Origin: an uncultured Clostridium sp.
GTDB taxonomy: Bacteria; Bacillota; Clostridia; Lachnospirales; Lachnospiraceae
DNA: 34,712 nt
Direction of reading: 5' to 3'
NCBI GenBank assembly: GCA_900540335.1
Contig: UQFC01000020.1
Span: 1 to 34,712 of the forward strand
In this document: piece by piece, positions 22,572 to 30,994 of the stretch
Position numbering within the stretch: the first letter of the stretch is position 1
How the letters are laid out: each line of letters starts with the position of its first letter
Program-made: the position numbers and the translations under genes
Notes under the pieces: model-generated
What the model was told of the DNA's origin: nothing
The model's input: the letters and a program-made list of their open reading frames with translations, nothing else
Database searches by the model: none

Positions 22572-23327
22572 TCAATCCATGCGCTTCCTGAATACCATCA
22601 AAGCAGCCATACCGCAGCCGGACAATACTGCCATAAGAATCCAGAAAGAAAGCATTGTAGTATCACCGGTTTTAGGAAGTCCTGCTAACGGAACTCCCTC
22701 ATCAAAAATCTGCGTCAAACCGCCTAAAGGCGTTTCATTATCGCCAATTTCTATAAGTCCGTCACCTTTTGCATTGCCAGGACCGGGGCCAGGTGTGGGA
22801 TCAGATCCTCCACCAGAGGAAGAACCGCCGCCTCCTCCTCCACCGCCGCCAGGACGGCTGTAGCTGTTGGCAAACAAAATATTCTGCGTTTTTTCTTCGC
22901 CGGAAGCCTCCTCATCTGCTGCCCAAATCTGAGTAAACAAACCACCATTATCATCATTCAATACCTGAACCGTTACCTGATAAACCCTTTTATCATAAGT
23001 AAAACGATTCTGAGGTTCAGAATTCTGATAAATCCGATACTCATAATTTCCCGGTACTGTATAAGTAATCGGTCCAAATGAAGACTTTCCGCCATTTACC
23101 AGCACCAACTCTGCAGACGAAGGCATAGGAGCATTCGATGTTACTGCTTCTAATTTCAGCTTATACGGAACATCTGACGGAATTCTGCTGCCGCTTACCG
23201 TAACCTCTACAGGAATCGAAGCGGTGCAGGATATCTCCTGTGCAAATGCTGCAATCGGAAGCAGTAAAACTGCAAGCACTGCCGGAACGAGCGTATGAAA
23301 AACAAGGTTTCTTAATCTCTGATACAT
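22572..23327 (-). CDS. Small LPxTG pilin, FctB/Spy0128-like (basal pilin candidate)
   Basis: Secreted, wall-anchored protein of 251 aa. Signal peptide 1-29 (ends AFA-QE); one Spy0128/FctA-type domain (about 30-150) with YEYRIYQ, YDKRVYQVTVQV and NILFANSYS strands; a polyglycine/serine/proline linker (about 153-180, nine Gly in a row); then sorting signal LPKTG (217-221), a membrane helix and the RKRMD tail. The canonical LPKTG suggests final attachment to peptidoglycan by a housekeeping sortase, as for streptococcal FctB. GGAGG is 15 nt from the ATG, unusually far, and a two-codon ATG AAA TAG frame sits in between. Confidence 0.88.
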   Translation of the reverse strand: MYQRLRNLVFHTLVPAVLAVLLLPIAAFAQEISCTASIPVEVTVSGSRIPSDVPYKLKLEAVTSNAPMPSSAELVLVNGGKSSFGPITYTVPGNYEYRIYQNSEPQNRFTYDKRVYQVTVQVLNDDNGGLFTQIWAADEEASGEEKTQNILFANSYSRPGGGGGGGGGSSSGGGSDPTPGPGPGNAKGDGLIEIGDNETPLGGLTQIFDEGVPLAGLPKTGDTTMLSFWILMAVLSGCGMAALMVFRKRMD

Positions 23328-23354
23328 ATCTATTTCATTGCACCTCCTTCGTGC

Positions 23355-24095
23355 TTATTTTTCCTCCAGCCGACCAAAAAGAATCATACGGCCATTGGTT
23401 GTTGCATCCACACAGGTGGACATTCCCACAATCCTGTCCTCTGCCGTTACTCCAATATCCCGGTACTGCTCCGATTCCTCTTTCAGATAATCCAGCAGCG
23501 CCTGCATATTGCAGGACTCCCCGGGAGTATAAATCAGCTTATCATAAGCATCTGCCTGAATACAGGCAAACAAGGTAATTCCATAAGTCTTATGAGGAAG
23601 ATACAGCGTACCTGTCTCATGAGACTCAAAATAATCTGTTTCAACAAATTCCATTACATCCCCGAACATTCCCCCATTTTCCATGTGGTGTCCGTAAATC
23701 AGATTATACTGGTCTGAAAAATCCGGGCTGTTTAAGCAGGACAGGAAAATAGCGCCAGACAAAGAAAACTCTCCGTAAATGTCCGTATTTACATATTTCA
23801 TATCGTCCTCGCCCTGAACCACAGGATAATCAATGTGGGTTCCGTCAATGGTAAGCCAGCCCCGTGTTTCCGGATTCAGCGCCATCAGCTCCTCCAGAGA
23901 CAGGTTATCCTCGGTACCACTGTTTTCCGGCGGCTTGTATTTCAGCAAGTCACTGGTCAGGAAGGCTCCGCTGTTGATCATGTAATTATCCCAGAGGGAA
24001 TAACCGCCATAAGCCAGCATCAGAATTATCATGCACACGGCTATCAGGCTTAATATAAAATTTCCAATTCTAGCAAGCTTAACAGCTATTTCCAC
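23355..24095 (-). CDS. Class B sortase, pilus type (SrtC1-like)
   Basis: Transpeptidase of 246 aa that probably polymerises the major pilin encoded just upstream. One N-terminal helix (about 10-35), then the sortase domain with H136 in IYGHHMENGGMFG, C228 in MSTCVD and R236 in NGRMILF. All three catalytic residues are present and the sequence is class B, the class used by group A Streptococcus pili, rather than the class C of most Gram-positive pili. Start is GTG at 24095 with AGGAGG at good spacing. A GC-rich hairpin (24146-24170) separates it from the major pilin gene. Confidence 0.9.
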   Translation of the reverse strand: MEIAVKLARIGNFILSLIAVCMIILMLAYGGYSLWDNYMINSGAFLTSDLLKYKPPENSGTEDNLSLEELMALNPETRGWLTIDGTHIDYPVVQGEDDMKYVNTDIYGEFSLSGAIFLSCLNSPDFSDQYNLIYGHHMENGGMFGDVMEFVETDYFESHETGTLYLPHKTYGITLFACIQADAYDKLIYTPGESCNMQALLDYLKEESEQYRDIGVTAEDRIVGMSTCVDATTNGRMILFGRLEEK

Positions 24096-24145
24096 TCCTG
24101 TCCTCCTGTTAATCCAGAATTTTCATTCGCTGTCCTCCCGATGCT

Positions 24146-24170
24146 TCCCCGCCGGACATTCCGGCGGGGA
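24146..24170 (-). other. GC-rich stem-loop between major pilin and sortase genes
   Basis: TCCCCGCCGG pairs perfectly with CCGGCGGGGA, 5-nt loop. No T-run follows on the minus strand, so partial termination or 3'-end protection of pilin mRNA is more likely than full stop. It would give more pilin than sortase. On the plus strand a small GCTGC/GCAGC hairpin with six T (about 24177-24196) also exists without a matching gene. Confidence 0.55.
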
Positions 24171-24242
24171 GCCGGGGCTGCCGGAGCAGCTTTTTTAGAT
24201 TTTACAATCTATGATTTCTTAAAATTCTGTCATTCGCTTTTA

Positions 24243-25280
24243 TTAAATCTCATCATCCTCGCGTTTCTTCTTGCCCAGTACCACTGCGCCCAGACCGCCT
24301 GCTGCTGCTACTAAGAGAACGTAGGGAGCGAAGGTCATTGCAACGCCGGTTGCCGGACCTACATCCTTGCGGTTGATGAATTCTACCGTTATTCCATCTG
24401 CTGTCAGAAATCCCTCTGCATTGTCCTCTTTTACAGTAGTAGTATATCCATCTGCTGAATAATCAGTCTCTGTTACTGTATACTTATCTTTTTCAGACAG
24501 ACCGTAAATATGCAGGGTCTCGCCGTCCATTAACGTAAAAGTCTGTGTTAGTCCATCTGTAATATGAATAGTTTCCGCTTCACCAGTCTTTGGTGTCTTT
24601 ACAGCCATATACTTCTCAGCGCCTTCTTTATCTGCATCATCGCCGTCAATCGTAACTGTGAAGGAGAATGGCTTATTTTTATGACCCTGGTTACCGGTTA
24701 CAGTTTTCTTTATGATGAAATCATGGATATCATCATTCGGTGTGCTGCCATCGCCGTAAGAATTGACAATCTTCAAATTATCTTCCTTAGCAGTATCTCC
24801 GTCTTTTACTACCTTAACTGCCTCTACCTCATAACCATCTGTTCCATTAACTACATATACATAAACGTGTCTCGGAGTTACATCATAGGTAATTCCATCA
24901 TAGGTATCCTGTGTTTCTGTTACAAGATAGTGATAAACTCCAGGCTCTGTAAATTTGGTTGCGTCTACCTTGATTTTTCCTGTTTTGGTGTAAGAAGCTA
25001 ACACCTTATCGCCAGGAGCAAAGCTGAAATTATTCGCTGTATCTAAAGTCAAGCCATCTTTAACACCGGCAGAAACCACTGCGCCTTCAAAAGTACTTGC
25101 ATCGCCCTCTGTTATTGTAAAACGGAAAGTGGTATTCGGCGCATGGGTATTTCCATCTGTAGTAACTTCCTTGGTCAAATTAAACTCTGTTACTTCGGCC
25201 CATGCCATTCCATTCATAGATAAAACCATTGCACCTGCTAGAGTTGCTGCTGCCATTCTCTTATTCATTCTTCTCTTCAT
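24243..25280 (-). CDS. Major pilin, FctA/Spy0128-like, with GPATG sorting signal
   Basis: Shaft subunit candidate of 345 aa. Signal peptide 1-28 (ends MAWA-EV). Domain 1 (about 30-175) is Spy0128-type, with LTKEVTTDG, GVYHYLVTETQ and NLKIVNSYGDG. Domain 2 (about 185-300) has IIKKTVTG, TFTLMDGETLHIYGL, YTVTETDYS and VEFINRK; the Lys, Glu and Asn in these strands are placed as for internal isopeptide bonds. The tail has GPATG (308-312), a helix and KKKREDDEI. The sorting motif departs from LPxTG by Gly for Leu. It lies between the SipA-like gene and the class B sortase, as FctA does in streptococci. Confidence 0.88.
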   Translation of the reverse strand: MKRRMNKRMAAATLAGAMVLSMNGMAWAEVTEFNLTKEVTTDGNTHAPNTTFRFTITEGDASTFEGAVVSAGVKDGLTLDTANNFSFAPGDKVLASYTKTGKIKVDATKFTEPGVYHYLVTETQDTYDGITYDVTPRHVYVYVVNGTDGYEVEAVKVVKDGDTAKEDNLKIVNSYGDGSTPNDDIHDFIIKKTVTGNQGHKNKPFSFTVTIDGDDADKEGAEKYMAVKTPKTGEAETIHITDGLTQTFTLMDGETLHIYGLSEKDKYTVTETDYSADGYTTTVKEDNAEGFLTADGITVEFINRKDVGPATGVAMTFAPYVLLVAAAGGLGAVVLGKKKREDDEI

Positions 25281-25371
25281 AATTATTTATCCTCACTTTC
25301 CTTGCTTATTCATTTTTATTTACTGCCGCTTTCCGCGGTAATAATTCAAATCAGAAAATCAAAAACTTCTT

Positions 25372-25941
25372 TTACAGGCTGGAGCGCCGGAGCACCGCCA
25401 AAACCTTTCCTTTGATTTCACTCTGATTGACTGCTCCGAAATAGCGGCTGTCCTTTGCGCCGTTTCGGTAATCACAGAGAATAAAATACTGAGTTTCTTC
25501 CAACACTACCGGATAGGCAACCTCATCTCCATATTTTGGAGTGGGATAAAAGATATCTGATTCAAATACGGCACTGTTGTTAATCTTCAGTGTGGAATCA
25601 TCTGTTACCTCCACACTGTCGCCGCCTTTGGCAACGATTCGTCCCACATACTGCTTTCCATCCTTCTCAAATACCACTACATCCTGAGAATGGAAGTTTT
25701 TTTCCAGCCGGTAATACAAAAGTACATCTCCTGAGCTGATTCTCGGTGACATATCATTGTTTTTCATGGGAGTGACTCCAAAGAACACTCCAAACAGCAA
25801 AACCATGAAAACTATCATCCAGGTCAGCTTGATAAAGAACGAAGTAATTTCACTCCAGTCTGCCAGTCTGTGGATTCTGGCCCGTATAACACGTTCCGGA
25901 GTCAACGGTTCTTTTGATTTTTCTTTCTTTTGTTTACTCAT
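25372..25941 (-). CDS. sipA: SipA-like inactive signal peptidase homologue (pilus assembly)
   Basis: Membrane protein of 189 aa with the signal peptidase I fold: one helix (about 35-56), box NNDMSPRISSGDVL, beta strands, box YVGRIVAKGGDSVEV, and late box CDYRNGAKDSRYFGAV. The catalytic Ser of the S-M-x-P motif is Asp63, and the Lys of the K-R-V motif is Gly100, so peptidase activity is not expected. Streptococcus pyogenes SipA is described with the same Asp/Gly pair and the same 37-residue spacing, and is needed for pilus polymerisation. It overlaps the 78-aa gene by ATGAGTAA, hence is translationally coupled. The role as pilin chaperone or assembly factor is inferred. Confidence 0.85.
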   Translation of the reverse strand: MSKQKKEKSKEPLTPERVIRARIHRLADWSEITSFFIKLTWMIVFMVLLFGVFFGVTPMKNNDMSPRISSGDVLLYYRLEKNFHSQDVVVFEKDGKQYVGRIVAKGGDSVEVTDDSTLKINNSAVFESDIFYPTPKYGDEVAYPVVLEETQYFILCDYRNGAKDSRYFGAVNQSEIKGKVLAVLRRSSL

Positions 25942-26170
25942 GGGCAGGGCCCTCGGAGAGCTTCTTTTTCAAAGAAGCAATCTCCTCATCCCTTTCCTGC
26001 AAACGAGCTTCGTATCGCTCCTGCTGAATTTCATATGCAGAACGGTATTCCTTCTGAAGCTGTTCCAGCTTCTTCCACACATCCATCTCGCTTACACCGC
26101 CAAGCAGCTTCTTTCGGAATCTCATTCCCTTGAAAAGTTCCGCGATGTCATCCATGTTCTTTGCACTCAT
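25934..26170 (-). CDS. Small DivIVA-like coiled-coil protein
   Basis: A 78-aa soluble protein. Residues about 15-43 (RFRKKLLGGVSEMDVWKKL) resemble the N-terminal membrane-binding part of DivIVA/GpsB (F-x-K-x-x-x-G-x-x-x-x-x-V pattern), and residues 30-72 form a charged heptad coiled coil (LEQLQKEYRSAYE..., ERDEEIASLKKKL). AAAGGAG precedes ATG 26170. It is placed between the tip protein and the SipA-like gene and overlaps the latter by 8 bases. It could recruit the pilus machine to septum or curved membrane; this is inference, and it has no counterpart in streptococcal pilus operons that I know. Confidence 0.7.
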   Translation of the reverse strand: MSAKNMDDIAELFKGMRFRKKLLGGVSEMDVWKKLEQLQKEYRSAYEIQQERYEARLQERDEEIASLKKKLSEGPAHE

Positions 26171-26187
26171 AAGCAGAACTCTCCTTT

Positions 26188-29100
26188 TTAATCATCGTCC
26201 CGAGATTTTTTCACCCGCCTTCTGCTTCGGCCAAAACCTGTCAGGCCGATGGCTGCCATAGCAAGCATTACCAGATATGGCAGGTTGTCTGTGAAGATTC
26301 CAGTTGGTACTATCAGAGGTTTGTTATTCTTAAAAATAACCTTGTTACTCTGTGAGCCAGTTTTATATGTATATATTCTGGATTCCTGGAAAACTCCATT
26401 TTCATCTGTACCGTGAGAGGTTTTATATCCATCTGTGCTGTAATCATCCTCTTCTATAACCACTTTTTGATCCACAGGAAGACCGATTATCGTAATCTCT
26501 TCATTATGCTTTAAGGTAAATTTTCCATTAGCCGGTATGGTTCCGTTTGTTCCATCAGTCTTTTCGTACTTCCAACCGCCTTTTGGATTGTTATTTGCAT
26601 CCTTTACAGTAAATTCAAAATCTTTATTCCGATCTCCCAGCTGTCCATCTACAACCTTCTTGACAGTCAAATCTCTGACTTTCTTTTTATTGGTTACTCT
26701 AATACTTACAACAGGAGAATTTCCCAACTCCTTTCCTTCCTTTGCAATTACGCAAATGGAATCTGTGCCGCTCTCCACCTGTTCAGCCGGAGAATCCTTT
26801 ACCAACTCGTAGGTCGGTGCAAAATAATCAGCGCCCGGAGAATTTTCCGTAATTTCTATTTTGGTTCCTCCTACCAGTCCTTGAATTACTGCATGTTCTC
26901 CTGCTTTCAGAACAATGTTTCCGTTTTCGACCGTCCTTTTCGTACCATAGATTTCCGTATCATTCTGATACCAGAAGTATTTGCCGCTATATGGAACACC
27001 TCCCAGCTTCACGTGAATCGTATAGCTGTCATCAGAGGTCTGTCCATCTGCCATTTTCTTTTCAATTTTCAGGTTGAACTGATTATCTGCTGCTACCTTG
27101 TTGTTAAATTCGATATACGGATTCTCGCTTACCAGCATATCGCCTGTCTGGGCAGCAAATCCTTCTCCGGAAGTACTTCCGCTAGGAACAATATTTCCGT
27201 TCTCATCTACGACATCGACTCTCACTCCGTCAATAGAAACTTCGTATTTGTCGCTGGTTGCTCCGATTTCCTGAATGTAAAATCTGCTGGTATCAAGAAT
27301 CGCTTCATCATCCAGCTGTGCTGACTGGTTATGCTTCAAGTTAATGATTCCATTCTCCGCAATTTCTCCAGCAATCGGCACGTTCGGTTTGGTAATATCG
27401 TAAATATAGTAATGACCCTCATATACTTCGTAATTTCCGCCCTCTCCGTCATAATCAATAAATGTTCTAAACGTAAAGTTCAGATCCTCTGCATATTGGA
27501 CGTTGGCATACTCCAGGTTTTTCTTAAAGTTAATTGTTCCGGCCGGAATAGTCTGAAGATTAAATCTAATCTTACAGTTTGACTCTCCACGTCCACGCTC
27601 CAGATAGAAAAACTTAAAGGTGTGATCCGTATAATCCTTAAATATCCGCTTGCCGTTTTCCAGAGTTTGAAAATTCTCATTCAGCCACTGCGTTGATTTT
27701 CCGGCGGCTGTCATAATAGAATACAGATCCTCTGCATCAAATTCTGTATTTTTTCCGTTATTATCAACCTGAACCTCACCTGTTGCAAAGTTAATATGAC
27801 CTGCTGCTGAAGCGTGCAGCGCGCCTAAATCCAGAACAAGAACGTCGTCGATGAATACCCATACGTCATCATCACCGTCAAATTCAAAGATCATATCATC
27901 CTGTGTAATGGTTCCATCTGGTTTTGTCCAAATTGCCTGACCTTTCTTTGGCTGAATAAACTTTGCTTCTACTGTCATTCCAAACAGGTAGTCTGCACTA
28001 TTTGTTATCTGTCCATCCGCATTCATAGAGTTAAACGGCAGGAATTTTGCCTTATACTCTGTCGGCTTATTATATACTGTAAAATCATTGGTATCCCTGT
28101 TATATTTTGCAAAATTCTCAGCTGCATTATAGTAATAATATCCGCTTTCATCATATTCGGACTTCAAAAAGATGCTTCCTGTATCCGCATAAGATTCCAC
28201 AGCCCTGTTATTATCTGTATTAAACAGATAGCTCAGATTTCGGTTTGTTGCTTTTGTTGAGGTTAATTTAGGATAACCATTAGAAAGCTGAGCCTCAACT
28301 ACATTCCGGACAACGCCGTTTGTATAAGTATTCCATGGATAATTTTCCGTATTTCCATAGCTTCCGTCATAGAAATGAAATACTCCATCGTCGAAATTAA
28401 CATCGTCTGCATCGTAGTTAAACAGGTTTACCTTTATCTTTCCCGTAATATCTACAGTTTCCACAGTCTTTGCTGGTGTCGTATCTACTTTTTCATATAC
28501 AATATAGATATTGTTCTCAAGACTTGTCTCTCTCTCATCATTATCGGGCCTCTGGCTTTGGTTGCTGTATCTCCACCCACGGTCTGAATTGTAATAACAA
28601 ATCCATTTAAGTTCCTCTCCCTGACTGCTTCCTACGTGAGCACTCTGGAACAGATATCCATCTGTCTCTTTTACAAACTCATCGGCTATGGTTTCTATAC
28701 TTGTCCAGGTCTGGTACGTTACCTGATATTTGCCCAACTCAGTATCAGAAGCACCCTTTACCGGCTGACCATTGGTATCAACCAGATGTACTTTTTTGCT
28801 CTTCTTTCCGTAGGTTATCGTAAAATACGAGAACCCGTCCACCACAAACGCCGTCTCAACCACAGCCGCCTCGCCGTCTGTCTCAATGACCTTCAGCGTT
28901 CCCGGCTCTGCGTTGACCGTATCCATAATCGTCTCAACCGGGTTTTCCGGATCCGCCTCCTCGATAATCACATCATCAAGAATTTCCTCTTCAAGTGGAA
29001 CCGCATCTGCGTTCAGGCTCATAAGAGACATGGTCATAGGAACCGCTGCTGTTTCGTCTTCTTCTACAGTCACTGCCTTTGCCACAGTTTCTATCCGGAT

Positions 29101-30318
29101 TCCCTGATCCGTTTCTGCGTGATGCTGAACCTTTAACGTTCCCACATCTACATCATCCGGAAGAAGATTTGCATCCATTCTGATCTTGACCTGAACCTCA
29201 CTTCCAGGCTCCGGTTCTATCTCTTCATCATTCAGCCAGAAGCCGATGTCCAAAGCCATCATTCCGCCATATTCCTCATTGGCTTCGTCCAGGACATTCT
29301 TTACATCCTGATATTCATTTCCATCTTCTGTCAGATATCTGGCTCTCAGTTCTGCGCCCTCAGGAATGGTTCCTCTCTTGGCTGTCACATCTACCAGAAT
29401 ATTTTCCGCGCCGTCTACCGGCATACTGTATCGGGTCAGTGCATTGGAATCTGTAGCTATCAGAGACATATCATCCAGCCCCAGGCTTCCTGTTGTGGTC
29501 AGAAAACCAACTGCCGTTCCCTCTTCCACGCTGGTCAGCTCATAAATCTCGCCCTCCAGCTCATCTGCCGGCTTTTCCTCCGGAATCTCTGTTTCCACTT
29601 CCTCACTGTCAGAAGGTGTGGCCGGCATTCCGTTGGAAGGTGTTGCTGTCTCAGCTTCCTCACCTGTTTTTGTTGTATCAATCACAGGGGAAGGTGATGT
29701 TATCAGCTCTGCATCAGACTTTACATTTACCGGTATCACAAATTCCGGTGTGTGCTTTTCATCAACTGCAACCGTGACTTTCTGATCCTTCTCAGAACGA
29801 TTGACTGCCAGTAACATCAACTCTTCTGTGCCGTCTATTACATAATCATCACGTTCGCCTTCAACCAGCTCACTCTCTTCGATTCTTGCAAAGATTCTCA
29901 GTTCTGTCCGATTTCCCTTTTTCCCGTTTTCCAGATTTAATTCATAATAATCGCCCGGCTCCAGGAAAAAGTCTTCATATTCTGCGCTACTTCCGCCTGT
30001 GAATTCCACATCTGCCCGTGCATCTCCGGCAATGGCATTCTGCAAAGCTTCATACAGCTCTTCTCCTGTCAGCTGGAAACGATGAAGCTCATTTCCATTT
30101 GACGGTGTTGCTGTGTCAACGGTATTGCTGGGAGTTGCCAGACTGCTTTCTCCGGAAACAATCACATTGGATGCATTCGCAATACTTCCGGCATTTCCCA
30201 TAACCATACTGGCGCAAAGCATTGCTGCACAGAACCGTTTTCCTTTATGGCTCCAAAAATACTGGGTTTTTCTTTTTATTTCGTTTATGTGATTTTGCAT
30301 CCTGGAATTTTTTCCCAT
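26188..30318 (-). CDS. Large pilus tip adhesin-like surface protein with fibro-slime domain
   Basis: Secreted protein of 1376 aa. Long-type signal peptide (about 1-49, KGKRF then a hydrophobic core, ending ANA-SN). Next come a Thr/Ser/Pro-rich region with four ATPS(N/D) motifs (60-75 and about 215-235) and an acidic middle part. A fibro-slime/PA14-type domain (about 690-930) is marked by FEFDGDDDVWVFIDDVLVLD and GALHASAAGHINF. Two or three Spy0128-like repeats follow (about 940-1330), such as LTVKKVVDGQLGDRNKDFEF. The end has sorting signal VPTG (1337-1340), a helix and RSRRRVKKSRDDD. Position matches Cpa-type tip pilins; ligand unknown. GGAGGGAT precedes ATG 30318. Confidence 0.85.
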   Translation of the reverse strand: MGKNSRMQNHINEIKRKTQYFWSHKGKRFCAAMLCASMVMGNAGSIANASNVIVSGESSLATPSNTVDTATPSNGNELHRFQLTGEELYEALQNAIAGDARADVEFTGGSSAEYEDFFLEPGDYYELNLENGKKGNRTELRIFARIEESELVEGERDDYVIDGTEELMLLAVNRSEKDQKVTVAVDEKHTPEFVIPVNVKSDAELITSPSPVIDTTKTGEEAETATPSNGMPATPSDSEEVETEIPEEKPADELEGEIYELTSVEEGTAVGFLTTTGSLGLDDMSLIATDSNALTRYSMPVDGAENILVDVTAKRGTIPEGAELRARYLTEDGNEYQDVKNVLDEANEEYGGMMALDIGFWLNDEEIEPEPGSEVQVKIRMDANLLPDDVDVGTLKVQHHAETDQGIRIETVAKAVTVEEDETAAVPMTMSLMSLNADAVPLEEEILDDVIIEEADPENPVETIMDTVNAEPGTLKVIETDGEAAVVETAFVVDGFSYFTITYGKKSKKVHLVDTNGQPVKGASDTELGKYQVTYQTWTSIETIADEFVKETDGYLFQSAHVGSSQGEELKWICYYNSDRGWRYSNQSQRPDNDERETSLENNIYIVYEKVDTTPAKTVETVDITGKIKVNLFNYDADDVNFDDGVFHFYDGSYGNTENYPWNTYTNGVVRNVVEAQLSNGYPKLTSTKATNRNLSYLFNTDNNRAVESYADTGSIFLKSEYDESGYYYYNAAENFAKYNRDTNDFTVYNKPTEYKAKFLPFNSMNADGQITNSADYLFGMTVEAKFIQPKKGQAIWTKPDGTITQDDMIFEFDGDDDVWVFIDDVLVLDLGALHASAAGHINFATGEVQVDNNGKNTEFDAEDLYSIMTAAGKSTQWLNENFQTLENGKRIFKDYTDHTFKFFYLERGRGESNCKIRFNLQTIPAGTINFKKNLEYANVQYAEDLNFTFRTFIDYDGEGGNYEVYEGHYYIYDITKPNVPIAGEIAENGIINLKHNQSAQLDDEAILDTSRFYIQEIGATSDKYEVSIDGVRVDVVDENGNIVPSGSTSGEGFAAQTGDMLVSENPYIEFNNKVAADNQFNLKIEKKMADGQTSDDSYTIHVKLGGVPYSGKYFWYQNDTEIYGTKRTVENGNIVLKAGEHAVIQGLVGGTKIEITENSPGADYFAPTYELVKDSPAEQVESGTDSICVIAKEGKELGNSPVVSIRVTNKKKVRDLTVKKVVDGQLGDRNKDFEFTVKDANNNPKGGWKYEKTDGTNGTIPANGKFTLKHNEEITIIGLPVDQKVVIEEDDYSTDGYKTSHGTDENGVFQESRIYTYKTGSQSNKVIFKNNKPLIVPTGIFTDNLPYLVMLAMAAIGLTGFGRSRRRVKKSRDDD

Positions 30319-30370
30319 TGTCAGTTATCCCTCCCTCTTCTTTATTTTTCTATTCTTCTGTCTTCCTGTT

Positions 30371-30841
30371 TTAACCATTTTCCGCTTCCTCCCCTTCTTC
30401 GCCGTCTAACGCACTGTCAATCAGTTTCAGAAGCTCCAGCGCACTGCGAAATCCCTGACGTTCATTTTTTTCTGCCCAGATAACATCTCCCTGCCAAGTT
30501 GCGTTCTGCCGATACCGGACATGTACAATAAAGGTTCCTTTTCCTCCATTTTTATTGTGTAAACGTGATGCATCCATTTGAAGTTCGACCCCTTTCCTAT
30601 GTTCTTCTCCGGCAACGGGTTTCTTAGCTGAAAAGGAACGGCTGTCTGTAGAACTCTGTGGAAAATTCCATTGATTAAACAGATCTTCTATAAACCGAAC
30701 CATCTCTATAGTTCCTTGAAAGGACAGAGGCTCATCTGAATATTGATGCCAAATCCGTCCGCTGTATTCCCCATTATTTCCCCCGTCAATTCCGATACAA
30801 ATCAGATTAGGGGCAAACAGATTGTAAACGACTGTCCTCAT
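30371..30841 (-). CDS. Unrecognised 156-aa protein at the head of the pilus operon
   Basis: I do not recognise the family. The sequence starts MRTVVYNLFAPNLICIGIDGG, is mixed alpha/beta, has a central basic, low-complexity segment (about 67-95) and ends in FIVHVRYRQNATWQGDVIWAEK, FRSALELLKLIDSAL and an acidic tail. No signal peptide or membrane helix, so cytosolic. AGAGGTGAG favours ATG 30841; GTG 30850 is the longest start. It lies 52 bp before the tip protein gene without a terminator, so it is probably co-transcribed and may regulate or time pilus production. Confidence 0.65.
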   Translation of the reverse strand: MRTVVYNLFAPNLICIGIDGGNNGEYSGRIWHQYSDEPLSFQGTIEMVRFIEDLFNQWNFPQSSTDSRSFSAKKPVAGEEHRKGVELQMDASRLHNKNGGKGTFIVHVRYRQNATWQGDVIWAEKNERQGFRSALELLKLIDSALDGEEGEEAENG

Positions 30842-30880
30842 TTTGCTCACCTCTTATGTATAAAACTTTACCAAATGCAT

Positions 30881-30899
30881 TCTTAAAGAAACTCTTAAA
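30881..30899 (-). promoter_or_regulatory. Phased direct repeats before the pilus operon
   Basis: On the minus strand TTTAAGA occurs twice, 12 bp apart (30893-30899 and 30881-30887), with a weaker third TTTGGTA at 30869-30875, then TATACA at 30857-30862 as a possible -10. BTAD/SARP-type activators bind heptamer direct repeats near the -35, usually 11 bp apart, so this is a candidate site for the adjacent regulator. The leader would be very short. Confidence 0.35.
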
Positions 30900-30921
30900 A
30901 ATTAATTATTTTTTCGAAAAA

Positions 30922-30969
30922 ATTATAAAAAAAAACAGATAAGCGATTTTTTTTGTGCACTTATCTGTT
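30922..30969 (-). terminator. Terminator after the BTAD regulator gene
   Basis: AACAGATAAG (30934-30943) pairs with CTTATCTGTT (30960-30969); on the minus strand the stem is followed by nine or more T. It separates the regulator from the pilus operon. Confidence 0.9.
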
Positions 30970-30994
30970 TCTCTTCTATCTCAATATATTCTTT

